DNA of 64,000 nt from contig JAJEKV010000147.1 in the NCBI GenBank assembly GCA_021234155.1, forward strand, positions 311,910 to 375,909. The letters are read 5' to 3'. The position numbers and the translations under genes are program-made. A model generated the notes under the pieces. The model was not told where the DNA came from. It searched no databases and saw nothing but the letters and a program-made list of their open reading frames with translations. The DNA is from Isoetes taiwanensis (Eukaryota > Streptophyta > Lycopodiopsida > Isoetales > Isoetaceae). Shown piece by piece: positions 36,934-47,404 of the stretch (positions are counted from its first letter, which is position 1; every line of letters begins with the position of its first letter).

Positions 36934-37149
36934 ACCCAACCTTCCCAAGTTCATAACTTGAGCTAGACATACCCAAATCGGCCAAAATTTGTTGCATTAG
37001 AACCCTAAGACTGTAGACAAGCCACTTCTAGCCTCAAATTAACCAAGAAACATTAGCCTTCATCCCAAATATCAGGAGTTCTAGAAACCCTAAAAATTTT
37101 AGGGCATAAATTCCCTATATATATACCCACATAACCCCAAAACCTCAAC

Positions 37150-40100
37150 CACAGCATTGTGGAGAGCGGAAAGTGAAGCTCACGGCACCTAACGGGAAAA
37201 TCATAGAAATCTCAGGTAAGCAAGTGACACCTATAATGCAATGCATGTCGAGTAAGAAATTACTTAGATGCATCAAAAGGGAGCAAGTTGCATACATCTT
37301 CAAATTAGAACTTGCCGAAGAAGAGGCACCAGAAGATAAAGAAGATAAACCAGTAAGCAAACTACCCAAGCAGGTAGCCAAGCTAATAGAGGAATTCCAT
37401 GACTTGTTCCCCGACGAAATCAAAGAGCTTCCGCCATATAGGGGAGTAGAGTGCGAAATTGCACTCGAACCAGGCACTAAGCCCACGAGTAAGGCACCAT
37501 ATAGAATGACAGCTCACGAACTATCAGAGTTGAAGAAGCAATTACAAGAGCTCTTAGACCTAGGGTTCATAAGACCTAGTGTCTCTCCGTTTGAGCCCCC
37601 ATCTTATTCGGTCAAAAAAGAAAGATGGAAGCCTCGAGGATGTGTATTGACTATCGCCAATTAAACAAACACACAATCAAGAACAAGTATGCCTTACCCA
37701 GAAGCAGATGACCGATGGATCGGTTACAAGGTGCGTGGTCTTCCAAAATAGACTTAAGGTGGGATATCATCAAATCAGAATCAAGGAGGAAGATATTCAC
37801 AAGGCGACCTTCCGAACAAGATACGGCCACTATGAATTCACAGTCATGCCATTTGGCCTATCAAATGCCTCAAAGAACATTCATGAGACTCATGAACGAT
37901 ATCTTTCGGGAATTCCTTGACACATTTGTTATCGTGTTCTTCGATGACATCTTGGTGTATAGCAAGTCCCTAGAGGAGCACATAACATTTGAGAAGGGTA
38001 CTTGAGAAGCTGAGAAGGCACCAGCTTTTTATCGCGAAATTGTCGAAATGTCATTTTAAGCCACCGAAAAGAGTGGAATACTTGGGGCATATCATATCAG
38101 CAGACGGCATCTCCACCGATCCGGCGAAGATCCAAGCAGTGATTGAATGGCCAGCACCAAAGAACATACACGAGGTGAGAAGCTTTTTAGGCTTGGCAGG
38201 ATATTATAGAAAGTTCGTCAAGAACTTTGCTAAGATAGTAGCACCTTTTAACGGACCTCACCAAGGCAGAAAAGATAAAAGATTGGGTGGCACATTGGCA
38301 AAAGAAAGCTCAAGCAGGATTTGAGAAGTTAAAGGAGGCCTTAACAACCGCCCATGTCTTAACACTGCCTGATCCAGACAAGGACAAGCTAGTCGCGAAT
38401 CGATCGCGCGAGCAAGATTGCGGCACGAGCGCCTTTAATGCAAGAGGAAAGAGTCGTGAGCATACCATTCACGAAAAGATGAATGACGCAGAGACTCGCT
38501 ACCGACACATGATCGGGAGCTATTGGCAAGTGGTAAGAGCCTTTAAAGATCTGGAGACACTATCTATTGGGAAGGAAGTTCCAATTAGATACCCACCACC
38601 GTGAGCCTGCGTAAAGACATCTTCACGCAAAACCATTGTTGAATTTAAGACAAAGAAGATGGATGGAGTTCCCGGAAGAGTACGACTCGAGATTGTGTAC
38701 AGTTTCGGGAAACTCAATGTAGTCGCAGATGTTTCTGTCAAGGCACCCCTTAACAACAAGGGTGCATTGCAACGCCATATCAACACTTACCGCTGAGTTT
38801 GGCAAGAAAATAGAAGAACGCCGCCAATGCATTGACAAGGACTTCCGAGGAAGTATGGGCTAGCCTCTCTAAAGAGGCAAGAACGGACAAAGAGAGAGAA
38901 GCCTTCAAACATTTTAAGAAGGAAGGAAAGCTCTTGTACCATAAAATAAGTTGTGTGTGTGCGGAATCATCCGAGTCGGAAGGTTGATTCTCCATGACAC
39001 CCATAACAGCCCAATAGCCCGCCACGCTAGGTTTACTTAAAACCTACTTCAAGATAAGAAGTAGTTACTATTGGCCGTGCATGAAGAAGCAGATAGCAAG
39101 GTACATACGCTGAAAGTGTCGGCTATGCCGCCAGACCAAAGGCGGAACAACTACTTAATTCCGTGAGCATTAGAGCCATTGCCGCATTACCAAACTCCAA
39201 GTGGGAGATAATAAGCATGGACTTCATTCACGTGGCTCCCTAGAACCATAAGGGGCAAAGATGCCTTAATGGTCGTGAGTCGACAAATTGTCGAAGATGG
39301 CGCATTTTGTGCTTTGTAGGAGCACCGACACAAGATTAGACACCGGTGCTATTCACAAAGGAGATTTTTAGACTCCATGGGATGCCAAGAGAAATAATCT
39401 CTGATAGAGATTCGAAGTTCGTGAGTGCATTCTGGCAGGATCTCTTCAGCACCAAATTGTCGATGAGCACGGCTTATCACCCTTCGACGGATGGGCGAGG
39501 CGGAGCGCACCAATCGGATACTCAAGATATGTTGCGGAATTATGTCTGGAACAAGCAATCAAAGTGGGATGACTACATCTACTTGGTTGAGTTTGCATAC
39601 AATAGCACCAAGCAAGAGTCATCCCAAATGTCGCCGTTTATGATCAACTACGGCTATCAGTGCTTGACACCGCATTAACTTGGCACAACCGGTGTCCAAG
39701 GTAGAAGTATCCCAGCAGATGCTTGCCGAGATGCAACAATTGGTTGAAGAAGTGCGAGGATACCTCCTAGCAGCAAGAAGCCGGCAAAAGAGCATAGCTG
39801 ATCGGCACCGAACAGTAAGGGAGTTCCAAGTAGGGGACAATGTTTGGCTGAAGATAAAAGTCAAACAAGCCGAAGCTTCAGATCTAAGAATTGCAAGAAG
39901 CTTGCTCCAAGGTGGGCTGGTCCATTTAAAATTGTCAAAAGAGTAGGTAACCAAGCCTACAAATTGGACTTACCAAAGCACACCTCAAGATCCATAGAGT
40001 CTTTCACGTAAGTCTCCTAAAGAAACACACTCCTAATCCAGAGGAAGTATTGGAGACACCGAGTTTCATCGGAATTAGCGGACGATCAGCTTGAGATTGT

Positions 40101-40308
40101 CCCTGAGTTTCTTCTCGACCGATCCTATAAGAAGACGAGAAGATCTCAATTTCTCCAAAGCATACCTTGTGAAATGGACGACTTACCGCTGGAGGACGCT
40201 ACGTGGGTACTACAATCAGATCTTGAGAAGCAGTACCCACAATTCATGGAGCAATGCAAGGGTCAACTCGTCACCGAAGTGGTCGACTCCGAACCAATGG
40301 GTGAGTGA
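37150..40308 (+). pseudogene. Degenerate Ty3/gypsy pol (RT-RNase H-integrase-chromodomain)
   Basis: Homology starts in the protease-RT linker (C-G-E-R-K-V-K-L-T) with no protease before it. RT blocks: F-P-D-E-I...[48 protein letters not shown], and F-F-D-D-I-L-V-Y-S (about 37938) as the catalytic box. RNase H (about 38290-38600) is eroded. A C-x-x-C finger (near 39115) and integrase I-S-D-R-D-S-K-F follow; the catalytic Glu motif lies out of frame near 39500. Then the GPY/F-like A-D-R-H-R-T-V-R-E-F-Q-V-G-D (about 39800). These blocks lie in all three frames, separated by many 1-2-base indels and stops, so no full-length polyprotein can be made from this copy as read. Confidence 0.92.
40093..40245 (+). 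pseudogene. Chromodomain remnant at the integrase C-terminus
   Basis: In one frame: I-V-P-E-F-L-L-D-R-S-Y-K-K-T-R-R and later D-L-P-L-E-D-A-T-W with L-E-K-Q-Y-P-Q-F. In the neighbouring frame between them: K-A-Y-L-V-K-W. The order P-E-x-(I/L)-L ... Y-L-V-K-W ... E-x-A-T-W-(V/E) ... (F/Y)-P is the chromodomain signature of plant chromoviruses (a module that directs integration by reading histone H3 methylation). Two compensating frameshifts break it here. Confidence 0.8.
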
Positions 40309-40944
40309 GGTAAAGTAGGAGTCTACTCCGATGCCACTAAGTAGTCACTTGAGAGAAAAGAGGTCATTCAGAATGCATTGATAGGAAAAGCACCTCTAGC
40401 TCCATATATGTTTTGATAGGAGGAATCTGTCCTTCACGCCCCATATACGGGAAGGACCCCATCCTCCATGATGGGCAACTAAAGGTGTAGGCATGAGCGG
40501 CATATAGGCATGATAGGGGCTGTCTCCACGGCCACGATGGAAGAAGCATCCTCTTCCTATGCCGGGAGATTAGTCGCACATTCATGTAGATAGGTGGGGT
40601 GGTCACCATATAACCAAAAATTTTATTAATAATTAAATGATACTAATGTAGTGTGAACCTGCAGGCCAATAGAACGACAAACAGGCGGGAGGTTGCACTA
40701 CAAGACCTTATGGCATATATACTGAATAAATGCTACAAGAGGACGAGAACCTTAAGAACACTTTTTGTTATGTTCAATCTTGATACTTTAATGTTGATAT
40801 TTTTTAACTAATGTTGAATTAAGGCATAAATTAAATGCCTTACCATGTGGTAATTATAAACATGCAATTATAATTTTAACTATTATCTTATAATAATTGT
40901 GTTAATTACATGTGTCGGAAGAGTCCGATAAGCTGTATGCAGGT
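40309..40944. other. Element 3' untranslated region
   Basis: About 640 bp between the end of pol and the first polypurine tract. AT-rich in its second half (40600-40910). No ORF of note on either strand. Confidence 0.6.
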
Positions 40945-40945
40945 T

Positions 40946-41001
40946 TCCAAGGTGGGGAGACTCGTGATGCTGCGGACAGCATCAATCCAAGGTGGGGAGA
41001 A
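40946..41001 (+). other. Duplicated polypurine tract
   Basis: CCAAGGTGGGGAGA occurs twice, ending at 40960 and at 41000. The second is directly followed by AA and the 3' LTR start TGTGACG, so it is the plus-strand primer. The first lies 40 bp upstream, and the segment between contains a short GCTGCGGACAGC palindrome-like sequence. Confidence 0.85.
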
Positions 41002-42557
41002 TGTGACGTTCCAGGATAATATACGGTATGAATACGTATATTATACTGACACGTCACTAGTACATGTCGACTTGGACGACATGTACACATCGACCATAAA
41101 GGGGTAGTACCCTAGGGTACAACCTTGTGACCCATTATAGTGCACATGCTAAGGCCACATGTGAATATAATATCCTTGGCCATGTGGCAATAGGCCATTG
41201 ACCAATCAGGGCCCAGCCCTAAACTCGTGGGGATAAAGGGGCATAAACCCTAAAAGGGAAACCCTTTCAGTTCCCAGCCCCCATAAGTCGGATTGGAGCA
41301 GCAGTGGACGTCTTCTCGCGTGAACAGTAGCAGAGGAACCGGAATTCCTTAGTGGCAGCTCGATCCAAGCCAGCAATCTCGAGATTCGGCAGCATGGACG
41401 CCTTCAGAGGAGTGGGAGCCAGCCAAGAAGCCGGTTAGTGGTTGATCCGATAGTTAGATCCGAGTTTTCAGCCCTCATTCCATAGGATTAGTATTCATTC
41501 TTAGCTATAGGCGACCCCTACAGCCTAAGAATGATAGATACTAACAAAGGAACCTAACCATGGATGATTAGATAGATTAGAATAGATGTATTCTATTGCT
41601 CAGTTCTGTTGTGATGATATTGTGACATTCTATGCGCATTGGGAAGGGGGGTAGAGACCCAGAGCCCAAGTAGTTGTATGATCATAGTTTTAGCCCATTA
41701 ATTCCCAATTAATGCGGCCTGTGCATAAGAGCCCGCCTGGCTGTGGGTGGCGGAGCTAGACCGGCTGACAAGGGAGGGCTTGTCTAATCACGGTTGATCC
41801 CGCTGGCGCGTAACGACGGCCGGGGAACGCTGTGAGGTAGGCCTAATACCCTGGCACTGCGTGAGGGCAGGGTATGGGCTCGACACTCGTGGGGTGATGC
41901 GTCATCTTCCAGTGAGTTCAAGTCGTATACGAGCAGTGGCTCTCTAGCTCGCCCGTGATTAGCATGAACCTTCTGGAGGAGGGAGATCTCCTCCTGCCTC
42001 ATTGGGACTGGGGAGATGCAACCCAGTAGTAGTAGCCCCCCTGGCTATTCACCCGGCAGGCTACGGTCAGGCTCCAATACTTTTCAGCCTATCTGCATAG
42101 TATGCACAGGAGGGGCGGATGGAGTGGACTACCCAACGGCCATGTTCCTATGCCAGCCAAATCCATTTGCCATGAATTCTGTCTGCATTGCTATCTGGAG
42201 ACCCCAAGCTGTCAGTCGATCCCCATGAGTCTGAGCCTGGGTAGGATCTTCCCTATGTCATGTTGATGTACTGATGTGTGATGCAGCTACTGTGATATGG
42301 TGGACCACCCTTCGAGGTGGGTATATTATTATTGCTTGATGTCATGTGCTCATGTTTTGTTTACGCTTCCGTTGCTAGGTCGAACCCGAGGGAGACGGGA
42401 TGAATGACATGTCCATTCTTCCCCATTGGGTTCTTGGCCACCATCGAGGGCCCGATGTTAGGTGGACGGCCTCACATCAGCGGGCAGATGCTGGTTTGAG
42501 GGATGATCTCCAATTTGTATACGATCGGGGCATCGTATATGAACTGGGGCCGTCACA
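41002..42557 (+). repeat. 3' LTR (1556 bp)
   Basis: Matches 32827-34383, with TGTGACG...CGTCACA ends. Compared with the 5' LTR, changes cluster at about 41308-41430 and 41635-42290, mostly in GC-rich spots (for example GCACGTGC versus GCCTGTGC), while both ends and the block 41430-41630 are almost unchanged. Confidence 0.95.
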
Positions 42558-42562
42558 ACGGT
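42558..42562. repeat. Target-site duplication (right), ACGGT
   Basis: Identical to 32822-32826, marking the insertion boundary. Confidence 0.95.
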
Positions 42563-44015
42563 TCTCAATGTCAGCATGCACACTGGAGGATGGTACAATA
42601 GCTTGAAGTTTCCAATCATCAACATATTATTAGTTCTTGTTCACACAATTGTCCCACATGCCATCCAAGCAGTAGCTGCAGAAGCATGAAAGTTCCCTCG
42701 TGTGCAACTACAATGGAGATTCAGGATTGAATGCATGTACAAAATGGATCTGCCTAGTGTCCAAAATCCTTTCTTCACCCCATGCTTTCTTTCTATCTAT
42801 ATCCTCCACCTTGACTTCCCAAAAGAACCTTTTTATATTCTTCCTCTTACTGGTTTCAGATGTGCTCATCCACTCGGATGTTCCACAAGTAAACATCTCT
42901 TCGGCAACTTCTACCACTTCATGAGCATTACCCAATTTTATGTCTTGCCAGTATTTTAATTGCAGTTGTCTTAACCATCTCTTCAACTCAGCAGCTTTGC
43001 CATCGTGTTCACCTTTCCCGTGGTTAGAACCAAAAAAATTCCACATCATATAGACATCAGTGTCGTTTGTGTACCTAGCCACAAAGTAAAATGGTCTAGA
43101 AGCCTTGAATTGAGATGCTGCACCATCTGAAAACACATAATGTCTCTTTGGCACCCTTCCTTTCTGCTTCAAATATTTGTGGTACTTCATGAAGCAGTGT
43201 TGCACGAACAAAGTATCGTGTTCCCTATCATCTGATACATAGTAATGTATTTCCTTGATAATCTTATCTGCCACTGAGTCGTACTGATATGTTATTTGAA
43301 CCAAAATGGTAATCTGGTTATTGACCCAGCGCATCGACTGCACCTCCTCTTGTTCCTTGAATGTATAGTTCTCTGCAAAATCCACTACCGAAAGACATGC
43401 ATTTGCTGGGAGATTCTCTAGAAGCTCCTTAAATTGTTTTGCCTGCCATTGGTACCTGAAATTATGCAGTGGAAATATTTTTAGACGCTCTTTCAGTTTA
43501 TCCAGAAGCTCCTTGGGTTCTGTCTCATTGTACTGATGAGTCAGTCTCCTACCAGAACTCGAGACGTTGTCTTTTTCATAGTCAATGTACTCCCATTTCA
43601 CTTTCCTGTTACTGCCACTTCCTTCCATGGGACAGATCTGAAACTTCTTGATTCCACACAGCTCACAATTTCCAAGGATGCACGCCTTCTTGTGAAACTC
43701 ATCTAATTCACTCTTTAGACACAATATAGATCTCCACAAGCTTCCTATACTTGCAATTTTATGCTGGTGTGCCCTGTATTGACCAAGTTCATGTGATCTA
43801 CAAACATCGCAGGTGCAAGTGCAATTCTTCGGATGTTTGGTTCTCATCCCATTGAGTCCATCCACTACATTTGCATCCTCACGTGCTGAATGCAACATCA
43901 ACTATTGAAGTCCTTCAATTTCACAACAAACCAGGGTTTTAGCTTCTCAAAAGTTCGAAGACGAATCTTAATTTCTGGATGTTGGTCCAGAAAACTCTTG
44001 AACAATAGCATTTGC
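42563..44015 (-). pseudogene. Transposase-like protein gene (5' and central part), interrupted
   Basis: An ORF of about 396 codons (ATG 43898 to TAG 42708). Cys-rich segments at residues 27-34 (C-T-C-T-C-D-V-C) and 74-83 (C-I-L-G-N-C-E-L-C) look metal-binding. Core motifs in order: V-V-D-F-A-E-N-Y (D174), Y-Y-V-S-D-D-R-E-H-D-T, H-Y-V-F-S-D-G-A-A-S-Q-F-K (D259) and N-H-G-K-G-E-H-D-G (294-301). This series resembles uncharacterised transposase-like proteins common in animal genomes; I know no plant name for it. Upstream, 43905-44015 continues the homology (D-Q-H-P-E-I-K-I-R-L-R-T-F-E-K-L-K-P) in another frame, so a frameshift lies near 43905. After the TAG, a region of ~90 bp is closed before the frame leading to the insertion site reopens at about 42625, perhaps an intron. 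Function as a transposase is inference from the D/D/E-like spacing. Confidence 0.6.
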
Positions 44016-44102
44016 ATGAAATGAACACTAAACTGTTAGGATGTGTATACCACACCAAACCATGCACCATACCATGCCCCACACTCATCATATTCACCAG
44101 AA

Positions 44103-44330
44103 CGAGCACCTTAGTGTTGTGTACATTACCACACACCACACCACACCCCACCACACACCACACCATTCACCACACACCATACACCATACACCAAATGGTG
44201 GGGTGTGGAGTGGTGGTGGAGTGTGGTGGTGGGGGGTGGGGGTGGTGGAGTGTGGTGGTGGAGTGGTGTGTGGTGGTGGTGGGGGGTGGTGGTGGTGGAG
44301 TGTGGTGGTGGTGGAGTGTGGTGGCAAAAA
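44103..44330. repeat. Strand-switching CCACAC / GTGGTG low-complexity repeat
   Basis: About 100 bp of CACCACACC-type sequence is followed by about 130 bp of GGTGGTGTGGTGG-type sequence, so the two halves can pair as a large hairpin around 44200. ORFs here are artefacts of the repeat. A related but one-sided array lies at 55385-55860. Confidence 0.85.
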
Positions 44331-44339
44331 CAAGTCCCC

Positions 44340-45270
44340 CGGACAAATATTTTGAACAAGAACTCATGGTTTTACGTGTACAGGAATTTGATTTGGTACC
44401 AAAACTTATGGTCAACACTGCTACAGTGCTTGGGTCAATCCCAATGGAACAGTAGCTTTTCAATAATCATTGAAATTTTGATATGTAAAAGACAAATTGA
44501 GCAATTGCTTTCCATCTAGACAAAATAATAATATCTCTAACAAAAAGCAATATGTTTTCAAAACAGTGGTAAAAAAGAATACTCATTTTATATTTTCAAA
44601 TATTGTTCTTTGTAAAGCCATGCCATTTAACCACCTCTTTTTATTGAGAAAAAATGCTTGAACTATTTATATCAATAAAACCACATGTGGAACTTTTTGT
44701 AAAACAGTACTAAAAAATAACATCTATTTTTGAAAACCCACTAAACGACATGTAGAACTTTTTGTAAAACATTACTAAACAAGGTGCTGCGCACGGAGGG
44801 TTGCCCTCCGTGACCCGAGAGTGAAATGGCTTAAATCACACTTCAAAGTCATGTTTTCGAGCATATACTGATATATACTTGGAATATGCCACAAACCCAC
44901 GTGGATAAGGGTTTTTCTCTTAGGGGCAACCCAAAAAACTGGACTCAAACATATCAGTGGAATGCTATTTCTATGCCCAATTCATAATTCACAAGGCAAG
45001 GCATTCAAATACGCTAATAACTCACAAATTGAATGTTGCAAATAGGAAAAAGAAACACAATCCATTGGTTCCATTCAAACCTTGAACATATCGAAAGACG
45101 AGAAGCAAGAATGATGATTTCGTTGGTGTTTTAGTTTTCTTTATCGGGGCTCAACACATGCACGCACTGTAGCCCGGTTCTCCAAGATTCAAGGAATTCG
45201 ATTTTTTATTGCTATTTTTGTTTTCTAAATTTGAAATTGCCTCCAAGATTTCTAGACCATATCGAATGTT
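44340..45270. other. Non-coding region with repeats shared with 52.06-52.8 kb
   Basis: Units like ACATGTGGAACTTTTTGTAAAAC recur near 44690 and 44750 and again at 52160-52560. A second shared block, ATATGCC...CCCAC...GGGTTT...TAGGGGCAACCC, is at 44850-44940 and 52060-52145. No gene recognised. Confidence 0.6.
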
Positions 45271-45279
45271 TATTCGACT

Positions 45280-46605
45280 ACAAAAGAGACGAATGTATGC
45301 AATGAATAGCGACATCATTTAGGAACATAAGACAGACAAAAGGAACATGCAAAAGTAGGTGTATGGTGAAGGAAACGCTTTTTAGAATTTTTTGAACTTT
45401 ACAAAAGAAATATTTCATCATTTGATGAAATGGGAAGAAAAATAAATAGTCCAGTAGCAATCGCAAATTAGCAATTGCTCTCGGCACTTAACAATGATGC
45501 CTCTCCATGCAAACATATTGGTGCTTGCCGTATAATACACTAAGTGATATACTCTAGTGTTGAGCTTGGATATTGGCCCTGCTCTTGTTTTCTGATAAGC
45601 CACGAACCATTGTTGCTGGTGCTTCCTGTCATAGAAAATAAACAAGGATGAGAAAAACAAGACCATCAATCGCCTCTTTATCCTTTACTCTTGCAACTTA
45701 CATTGTCCTTCGTCCTCAAAGCCAGTTTTCCCTTCAAGTTTTTCTTGAGATCATTAACTTTTCTGTTTCAACATGTTTTCCTTATCGACTATGTTACATT
45801 TGTGATGCAGTTCTTCGGTTAACCTTGCACACTGAGAATCTGTATCTTTGATTCCCTGAGAATCTGCAAACAGGTCCGCCTGCTTAGACATTTCAGGGAA
45901 TTCCCCACACACTGCTTCAGGTCTTTCTAAACATTTCTTTGATAGCTCCTTTGCAATCTTCTTGATTTGCCTCAGACTTTTGCCCTCTAGGTTCACCTTG
46001 CAAACAGTCTCCTCTTTCTCAATAATCATCGCATCAAGATCCTGCTCCGTTGAGTGCACACCCTGGTCTCCTCCATACAATATTTGATCACGCTGTTGGA
46101 AGGACTGCTGAACTATGGCTATCTGCAGAAGAGTTTGTCAGCGTAACTTCAAAACTTTCTGAAGCATTTTCTTTCCTCTTAGCACCTTCTGGGTTGACAC
46201 CATGACTTTCAATTTGAAAATTTTCCAAATGATCAGCAACGGTGTTGGGCAGGCCAGCAGCTGCATTTAGAATGCCATCATTAACGATATGCCCTCCATC
46301 TGGCTTACAGGCATCTCATTTTCTGATAAAAGATCTGTATGTAAGGGGCTGATTGGTACGTTATCTTCGACATGGATTTCTGATGCACAGTTTGTGACAG
46401 CTCCTAACTCTTGACTAACCTTAATGCCCCATGAATTCTTTCCTCCCGGTTCGTACCAAAATAGGTAATCCATCATGTTATGAGCTAATAGATATTTCCA
46501 CGCAATTATCCACGAGAGTTGGACTCTTGGCACCAGACTAAATAGAAACATAACAAAGAATTGACAGAGTTCCTGAATTTGAGAAATTGAACTGCTTTTG
46601 ATCAT
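45280..46605 (-). pseudogene. Exon-like minus-strand segments of an unrecognised gene
   Basis: Three stretches look protein-like. At 45440-45626, after an acceptor-like TTCTATGACAG, is K-H-Q-Q-Q-W-F-V-A-Y. At about 45700-46080 is a K/E-rich probable coiled coil (V-C-K-V-N-L-E-G-K-S-L-R-Q-I-K-K-I) ending near a GTAAGT. At 46267-46605 is a hydrophobic stretch (F-F-V-M-F-L-F-S-L-V-P) followed by an acidic segment. They could be exons of one membrane-linked gene together with the PGG exon at 46882-47181, but frames across the proposed junctions do not all agree. I do not recognise the family. Confidence 0.3.
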
Positions 46606-46881
46606 TCTAACAAGGAATTGCTTTTGATTTTAAACAGGAATTCTCTAATGATATTGATAATGATAGCATAGCACTGCTGAGATATTTGAGCTTCATAACA
46701 GATGTTTGAAATATCTCTGATGGCACACACAGACCTGCGCTGTAGCAGCTGCTGCAGGCAGCCTAAATAGTCATGTGAATGACCCGGCAGCCAGCTTGTC
46801 CACCACAGTTTGCGCAACCGCATTTAGCACCGCCGATGATGCCCATGTGACCTTGGCTTGAGCCTGATGATGGAAACAACT

Positions 46882-47181
46882 TTAGGAATATAACTTTCTG
46901 ACATTGGTATGATAGTGCCAGCTCCCACAAGCACTGTTACAAACTGCAATTGCAAAGAAAAATGAAAGGCTATTGAAGGCCCAAAACACAGGTACTGCGA
47001 CATGTCTAGGATAAATCTGATCTGTATTGCCTAATGGTGGTTGTATAAACCCAGCAAATGTGACACTCGCAATTAATGCAGCACCTACCAAGATTGCATG
47101 TGCCCCATCTACATATATCTGACGATCCTGATATAATCGATCCAACCAAGATTTCACACTTCTTATCTCAGCCTGAAGCAT
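46882..47181 (-). CDS. PGG-domain-like membrane protein exon (partial)
   Basis: Reading from ATG at 47181: S-W-L-D-R-L-Y, then A-H-A-I-L-V-G-A-A-L-I-A-S-V-T-F-A-G-F followed by I-Q-P-P-L-G and, after about 15 residues, V-F-W-A-F-N-S-L-S-F-F-F-A-I-A-V-C. Two hydrophobic helices around a x-A-A-L-I-A-(S/T)-V-T-F-A-(A)-G-F-x-P-P-G-G-like turn are the hallmark of the plant PGG domain, usually found after ankyrin repeats in membrane proteins of defence or salt response. No ankyrin repeats are visible nearby. Next downstream, V-A-Q-T-V-V-D-K-L-A-A-G-S-F-T (about 46770-46860) may be a continuing exon. Exon limits are uncertain. Confidence 0.5.
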   Translation of the reverse strand: MLQAEIRSVKSWLDRLYQDRQIYVDGAHAILVGAALIASVTFAGFIQPPLGNTDQIYPRHVAVPVFWAFNSLSFFFAIAVCNSACGSWHYHTNVRKLYS

Positions 47182-47404
47182 GTTTTATTATAATGTTATT
47201 GGGTAAGTATGTCGTCAACCAAACCCTAACCCTATTTTCCTAACACTTTTCGAAAACATCATCTCATTTTCCTTTTCCATTCCTTCCAGAATCAGCGTTT
47301 CTTCTTATAGCTTTTGTTTGCATGCTCAAAGGCCGGCGTTTGAGTTCAATCCTGTTAGAATACATCATAATTCGTTTAGTTCGTCATTGTGTGGGCGCTT
47401 GTGC

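Larger units (their letters stand above)
32827..42557 (+). mobile_element. Ty3/gypsy chromovirus-like LTR retrotransposon carrying a histone H3-like ORF
   Basis: A complete 9.73-kb element on the plus strand: 5' LTR, tRNA-iMet primer site, a leader with hairpin repeats, an H3-like ORF (35328-36506), a second hairpin cluster, degenerate pol (RT, RNase H, integrase, chromodomain remnant), polypurine tract and 3' LTR, flanked by a perfect ACGGT duplication. No gag, CCHC knuckle or aspartic protease D-T/S-G motif was found between the primer site and pol. Pol homology begins only in the linker between protease and RT. The element is therefore probably non-autonomous, with the H3-like ORF in the gag position. 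It is inserted into a transposase-like gene on the opposite strand. Confidence 0.93.

Noticed and set aside
44041-44463. Overlapping ORFs in GTGG/CCAC repeats
   Set aside because: Low-complexity sequence lacks stop codons in several frames; no protein features.
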